Positions 58,745 through 64,000 of a DNA stretch of 64,000 nt are shown one piece after another. Positions within the stretch are counted from its first letter, which is position 1. Every line of letters begins with the position of its first letter. Made by a program: the position numbers and the translations under genes. This stretch comes from Amoebophrya sp. A120 (Eukaryota > Sar > Dinophyceae > Syndiniales > Amoebophryaceae): contig CAJINV010000011.1 in assembly GCA_905178155.1 (NCBI GenBank), forward strand, positions 2,671,531 to 2,735,530, in the 5' to 3' direction. Under the pieces are notes generated by a model. It did no database searches and had not been told where the DNA came from. It worked only from the letters and a program-made list of their open reading frames with translations.

Positions 58745-59549
58745 TTACGCGGCCTGCTTGCAAACACTGTAGAGGTCACCGCCACCCAGGTCCTTGAGCA
58801 TCTTCGTCAAGCCGACGAAAGTGTTGAAATACGCGATTTTCTTGTTGCTGTCGTAGTAGCAGGCAGGGAGAAAGGAGTCTCCACTAATGGAGTTCACGGT
58901 GGCCATCTGAAAGATTTTTTCATCCTCTTACGATTTCGTGTCAACAATTTAGGGAACAAGGGGACGGCAACAACACATAATTGCATGTGTACGCACACAA
59001 GAAATATGCCAGCATCGATTGATCACGATTATCTTACAACGCAGTCTTAATTCTACCTTTCGCTCCATCCCCAGTCGCATCACGGCTTCGTTGCACTCTT
59101 CGATCGATGGTAAAACGTTCTGGGCTGGGCAATCTTTGGTCTGATCATTCTCCGCGTAGAACGTCATCAACGGAAATTCGACGGCACCTGTTAAATTCAG
59201 TTATTTGATTGCGACAATTTTTCTCCATGTCAATATGTAACATCAAGTGCTTTTCGGTCCTTTCCTGGCCGTAGAGCAACGCACGCTTCAAGTAGAACCT
59301 TATAATTGACAAGGACTTACTTGAAGTCTGCATCTTCTTCCCATTTTTCGTCTTCCACGTGGTGTACTTCCCAGCTCTTTTCGCGCGCTGCGCCCTGCTG
59401 CGCTGCTTCGTCACCCGAAGCTTATTCTTGGTCTGGAGCAAAGCCGCTCGGCCGTGGTGGGTGTCTGGGTGCCGGTACGCGATTGCGCTGACGCCGGAGA
59501 GCTGTGAAACAAGGCTCCCGGAAAGGAACATGAGCAGGGGCTGCAACAT
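58745..59549 (-). CDS. Small secreted cysteine-containing protein
   Basis: A three-exon model of 173 residues: 59549-59321, 59187-59057 and 58906-58745, totalling 522 bases, with GT-AG introns. The N-terminus MLQPLLMFLSGSLVSQLSGV is a clear signal-peptide-like segment, followed by a basic region (KQRSRAQRAKRAGKYTTWKT). The mature C-terminal part contains DCPAQNVLPSIEECNEAV, then SGDSFLPACYYDSNKKIAYF, and ends SVCKQAA. Several Cys residues could form disulphides. The C-x-E-A...CYYDSN..xxYFNT layout recalls a family of secreted or surface proteins common in dinoflagellates (recalled pattern, not checked). No enzymatic motif is present. In a parasite it would be a candidate secreted factor, but this is only inference. 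Confidence 0.75.
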
Positions 59550-59809
59550 CTTCGTCTTTGCAATGGTCGCGTCAGCTTTTTATCACAGTGACGCTCAGAG
59601 CGGCTTTTGTACGCTCTGATGAACCTTGCGAAAACGCCGTCAATGGGTCACTCTACCTCTACTCGCACTAATTGCTTGTTGATACAAAGTAATAACGAGC
59701 AGGAAGAGACGATGCGGTAGAACTACATTCGTCTGCACTCTGACTCTCCTTCTACTGACATCGCAGTCTGGCGACCAAACAGACATAATATAACTCTCGT
59801 CACTAATTC

Positions 59810-60890
59810 ACGACCAACCTTGTCGTGGGCGGGGCCAACGTCTCCTGTCCTCGCCGCTCATTGTTACTGGCACTGGCTCGCAGGTGGTCATCTTATGCAT
59901 TCGCCTTCCACTGGAACAACCTCCACAGCTAACACGGCCACTACAAGCGCAGAGGAGCGCCACGCCCTTAAGTTGGGACATGGCCGTCCGTGTCTCTCTT
60001 GCTGTCATGCTACAACCATTTGCACACCACTTGTTCTTCGTCACGTCTTTGCACCACATCAGCCACGCCGGCTGCATCAAATGGGCGATACCAATGACGG
60101 CAATACGGGCACCCGAATGGGGCCCGCAGGCTCGGTTCGTTGGGCTGCGGCATAACCAACGCCAGGCATTCGCACACCCATGAAAAGAAACACGGGGGCC
60201 CACCTGCGTGGGGACCATTTGTTCATACCGCACGCGGGCGAGCACCCTCCCACGCACTGTGGGAAAGACTCATGGAACACGGCAGGGGCGGCGCACTCGT
60301 CTACCAGAAGATGGGGGCCCGCCGCGCACGGCCACACTCACAACTAATGGGCCCGGCCGGCCAAGAAATCAGAGGCCCAGCAATTGCGCACCGCCAGGCC
60401 CGCCGGCAGGCTTCCGACATGATTCGCGGGGGCTCGGCCCGCCGGCGCGCGGCGCCCGGCCGCGGTGGGGGAAGAAAAGGGGCAAAGCCCGAGACAACGA
60501 GCGCGCGCGCGCCCGCTCCTTGCCTCTGTGGGCCGTCGGGCCAACCAAACACCGGGCCGGGCGCCACTCTTTTGGCTTGCTGGCTGCGCTACCTCGATGG
60601 CTTGCCTCATCGTCTTCTGGCGGGCGCCCCGCGACGGCCGCGGCACTTCGGCGGCGACGGCGTCGGTCCAGAACATGCTCGCATTGCCAGCGGGTTCGCC
60701 GGTGTCTTCGACGGGGCCATGTGTCCGACGGCTCGGCCGGCCGCCCGCCTGCCTTTGAACTTATCGCCAGCGTGTGCGCGGGGGAAAGCGCCAAGACAGG
60801 TTTTAGCTTTTCTTGCCCAAATGAATCAGCGTCCATGCCGTTGCATACATACCCAATGAGACGCGATCGCACACGACATGTCTCGCTCAG
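59810..60890. other. GC-rich island 5
   Basis: A GC-rich block of about 1.1 kb with frames of about 240 codons open in two plus-strand phases and long minus frames as well, which argues for composition rather than coding. It ends just before the repeated word at 60915. Confidence 0.65.
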
Positions 60891-60914
60891 GAGGTGGCTC
60901 TTGTCTCTACTTTC

Positions 60915-61989
60915 CTCTCAATTTTGACTGGGCGTTTGTTCTTCGCTCGTTTATCAGGTTCAGGATAGGATCTTGGTCATGATTATAATTTGCTCACTCT
61001 GTTGTACACGACAACACGACCATCGAAACAAGCAAGAGCGACACCAACGGGTCGCGTTGCTTGCTTGCAACGCAGTGTAAATGTAGCTTATGCCATATGG
61101 CAACAATGTAAGCGCTACTCGGCCCCGATTCAAGACAAGATACTATGCCCGGCGGCGGGCGTTGCCGCCAGAGGGGGCGGCGGGCCCGGCGGTCGCCCGG
61201 TCAAACCGACGGAACCGGGCCCGGCGGCTGCGCCGGGGGTATTTGGGGCAACACCACGCGAACGGAAGCAGGAGGGCCGGCCGGCGCATGGGCGATATAT
61301 CATGTTGCCAAGCATGCGGCGCGCGCGCCCACTAAAAACAATGCCGGGGAGGGGGGGCAGGCGCTGCGCGCTCACATGGCCGGGGCGAACCCACGCTAGA
61401 ACCCCGACCACGAAATCGCTGCCCACACATTTGGCGCCGCGGGGTGGGCGCGTGGACTGCTGCAAGTGGCTGCGGGAGGATGGAGGCGCCGGCAACTCCC
61501 GCCGCGGGAAAGGCGCCAAGGGAAGCCGCGCCGCGCGGGCGTGCCCGCAGGAATTCACAAAGAGGCCCACAGAGGGGCCCAACCGAAGAAGAAATACGCC
61601 CCGCCGCTTTCTGTATTTCGCGGCCCGCCTTTCTCCGAGCCGGGCCAGGCGGCCAACCGAATGGCCATAAAACGGCAGGGGCCTGCAGGGACGCCACGCC
61701 CCTGTCCACCGCGTTCCGACAACTCGGACCAGCCACCCCGCGCGAGTTTCATACACTCGCACTGACAGCGCCGCCGGGCAGACGTGCCTCAAAGCGGGCG
61801 CCACAATTGCCACTGGAGGAAAACTCCACAGCTGGTCTCGTCCTGTGCCGGGTCAACGTCCGCCTCTCCTATGGATCGGGCACAAATCAATGCTGTTCAT
61901 TGTCGTAGACATATCGGGGCATACTAGGTCACTGTCAGCAATACTCATGCGGCCGCTGTCCCTCCTTTGCTCTCAATTTTGACTGGGCA
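60915..61989. repeat. Direct repeat at right edges of islands 5 and 6
   Basis: CTCTCAATTTTGACTGGGC is identical at 60915-60933 and 61971-61989 (spacing 1056 bp). Each copy is followed by related sequence ending in TTCGCTCG-TTA-like bases, and each follows a GC-rich block. Confidence 0.85.
61130..61870. other. GC-rich island 6
   Basis: A GC-rich block of about 0.75 kb with long overlapping open frames on both strands (up to 227 codons) but no domain. It is followed by the second copy of the repeated edge word. Confidence 0.65.
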
Positions 61990-62757
61990 TTCTTGTTCGC
62001 TCGCTTAAATGTATGTAAACGCAACTCTTTCTCTTCCTATTTGATTTATTGCGCCCGTCCGAAAACACAGTTCCTCCCGGCTTCGTTCGTGACACACCAA
62101 ACACAGACACACACGACGAGGCGGAGCCACGACAGAGGGCGTCCATCATTGTGGAACGGCCATGCTGGGGCGCAATGCTCTCATTTTTGTATCTCATGCG
62201 AAGAAGCCCATGCGCTTGCATCCACCCAGCTACTTCCACAAAAGCTACTAATGTTGTTGTAGTCGTACTCGTTGTACTGGCAGCAAAAAAAGTTCACACA
62301 TTGACTCGGGTTCTTGCAAGCTCCCTAAGCGTGCTATCACAGCTCATCAAATCAATCGGAGAAACCAAATTCACATTTAAATAGCGTGTTATAGATACAC
62401 ACATTTCGCATCTTTTAACGTTGAACTGGTTGGTCTTTCTCTGAAAGCGGGACCCTAAGCTGGACTGGCCCTGGGGCGAATAAAAGCTCAACAGAATGAT
62501 CAGCGCTATCAATCTAAAGTTCTAGGAATAAGCATAAGCGAAGATGGAGACGGACTCTTGTTTAGAATAGTTTCAAATACATCTGACTTGATGTTCTAAT
62601 ACTCGGATGAGGACTTGTTGTGCTGTCTGTCAGAAATTCAAATTCTGCAAAACAAAATGTAAAAAAAAGAAAAGTCGCGATGATGCACCTATCCTGATGT
62701 TTTGCGTGTGGAATTCGAAGTATTACATGCTATCGCAAAAACCACAGTTTATTGTTA

Positions 62758-64000
62758 TCACACTTCAAACTCGTCGAAAAGCGCATTCATGTCACCATTG
62801 TTGTCTAAAATGCTCACATCGTCTTGATAAAATTCTTCAAAGAAAAAATCATCCACTTCGTCCAGGTCCACCTCGACCTCAGGCTGCTTTGCTTCGGCTT
62901 CCTCCTTCTTCCTCCTCTTTGCGGCTGACGTCGCGTTCTGATTTATTTTCCGCTTGTTCGTTTTTTTCGTCGCGGCCCCTTGTTGCAGCACTTTCAGGTC
63001 GTTGTTTTGGATTTCATCGTCAGAGATGGGCGGAAGGAGGGTTTCAACAGAAGTTTCACGGCGTTTATTCTCTTCAGCTGGTGGTTTCTTCCTTGTTGGC
63101 CCTTGCTGGTTTTTTTTCTTCCGTAAAAACTCTTGCTCCGCATCACTGTCATGTAACACGCCCGGAATGTCGGGATCAAGATCGAGATCAAAGTCAGGGA
63201 TTTTGTTGGACGTGTTCTTTCTGTCGCGCTTCTTATTCGCTGCGCCACCGCCACCTCGGCCGTTACTTCTATTCCCGTTCCCGTTTCCGCCGCCCCCACC
63301 GGCTTTGGACGTTGTTCGCGTTTCAAAAGGGTCTTGTTTGTCGTCTTTAGACAAGAATTCGGCTTGCAAAATCCCGTCGTTGTTTTGTTCCTGTTCTAAA
63401 AACTCGACCGAGCGGTGATTCTTATTATATCCACCAAACTCTTCAAATCCACCATCAACATCTCCTCCAGCAAGCAGCATCGACGCGTTGCTCATATCCG
63501 GCACCTGCCATCCGTCGCTGGCCAGGATACTTCGTCCATCTCTATGCAGTGCAAAAGTATCGTACTCGTATGAATGCAAATGCATTACAAATTTTTTCAG
63601 CATACGAAATAAAATTTGTCATGCTGATTTAGATTTACCCTAAGAGCAAGATTTGTAATGCATGTTTGCGATTACTACGAATACGATACTTTTGCACAGG
63701 ATAATCTCCGTTGTTGAAAATTCCCCCGTCGCTCTCCAGAAAATCAAATCCAAATTCCGAATTCAATTGCAGCTGCTTCTGCTCCCGCTCCGTTCTTTTC
63801 TCGATGTTTGCTGTCCGCTTCTGCTGCTGGTACCGGGAAGTGGAGGCAAATGCGTCAACTTTCTTCAGCCAGTCTTTCGCCTCAGCTTTGGTCACGCTGC
63901 GGTTAGTGGCAATGAGGACACTGGACACGTCATGGCTGGAGAGAAGAGTAGAAGCCGGATCTGGTTGTACTACAAACTGGTTCTGCTTGTTGTCTTGCTG
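62758..64000 (-). CDS. Unrecognised acidic/basic nuclear-type protein, 5' end beyond window
   Basis: A partial gene. The visible exons are 64000-63704 and 63537-62758, joined over a family A introner (NNGD to GRSILASDGW). The frame is open to the window edge, so the start lies upstream. The first part has KAEAKDWLKKVDAF and a Gln/Arg-rich helix. The middle is Gly/Asn/Arg-rich with basic clusters (ANKKRDRKN, RKKKNQQGPTRKK, TKKTNKRKINQ, AAKRRKKEEAEAK) that look like nuclear localisation signals. The C-terminus is strongly acidic and aromatic (DEVDDFFFEEFYQDD, ending ALFDEFEV), the kind of tail often used for protein contacts in transcription or chromatin factors. No family is recognised. Confidence 0.75.
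63543..63703. mobile_element. Introner element, family A, copy 8
   Basis: A 161-bp element starting TATGCAGTGCAAAAGTATCG and ending CTTTTGCACAGGATA. The target duplication is ATCTC at 63538-63542 and 63704-63708. It contains the family's internal words GCATTACAAATT and AATTTGTCATGC-like sequence. Removal keeps the frame of the acidic/basic protein. Confidence 0.92.

Larger units (their letters stand above)
59550..62757. other. Gene-free interval holding GC-rich islands 5 and 6
   Basis: About 3.2 kb without a supportable gene. Two GC-rich islands about 1.06 kb apart share a right-edge word. The remaining sequence has ordinary composition. Confidence 0.55.

Noticed and set aside
60140-60927. 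Two overlapping plus-strand frames of about 239 codons in island 5
   Set aside because: Equal openness in several phases and no recognisable domain.

Overview
The window looks like nuclear DNA of a dinoflagellate-type alveolate, most like the parasitic syndinian Amoebophrya. This is inference. It rests on intron-rich genes with short introns, all recognisable genes on one strand, eukaryote-specific products (NUF2, mitochondrial carrier, PP2C), and above all many short inverted-repeat elements that sit exactly at intron positions, are flanked by 5-bp target duplications, and mostly lack GT donors. Such introner elements are known from Amoebophrya genomes.

Fifteen protein genes could be built, all on the minus strand. 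From high to low coordinates (the direction of transcription) they are: a 5'-truncated acidic/basic protein (62758-64000); a small secreted protein (58745-59549); a divergent EF-hand-like protein (57227-58001); a Lys/Ser-rich protein (52479-54320); a multi-pass membrane protein (46289-48718); a Pro/Thr-rich protein (43101-45534); a PP2C phosphatase (39402-41712); a secretory-pathway coiled-coil protein (34524-38171); kinetochore NUF2 (31308-33484); a protein with two WSxTHKxW-type modules (28411-30061); an APH/choline-kinase-like kinase (25433-28244); an unrecognised six-exon gene (20950-22958); a degenerate RluA-type pseudouridine synthase (16967-19846); a 2-oxoglutarate/Fe(II) oxygenase (12481-16359); and a PDZ-repeat protein (5336-11913). 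Two more genes follow, an SPFH-like membrane protein (3482-4543) and a mitochondrial carrier (675-2780), giving seventeen in all. I joined exons by hand. For every complete multi-exon model the exon lengths sum to a multiple of three and the conserved motifs join across the junctions, which is the main support for the models. Splice coordinates may be off by a base.

Sixteen element-type introns were found in eight genes. They fall into about seven inverted-repeat families with different sequences. Fifteen begin TAT, end ATA and are flanked by 5-bp direct repeats (12 exact, 3 with one mismatch or shorter). Removing the element plus one repeat copy restores the reading frame each time.

The long gene-poor intervals (about 23.3-25.2, 49.4-50.2, 50.6-51.4, 55.1-56.3, 59.8-60.9 and 61.1-61.9 kb) hold sharply GC-rich islands whose long open frames on both strands look like a composition effect. 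The genes have unrelated housekeeping or lineage-specific roles, so there is no evidence of a shared pathway.
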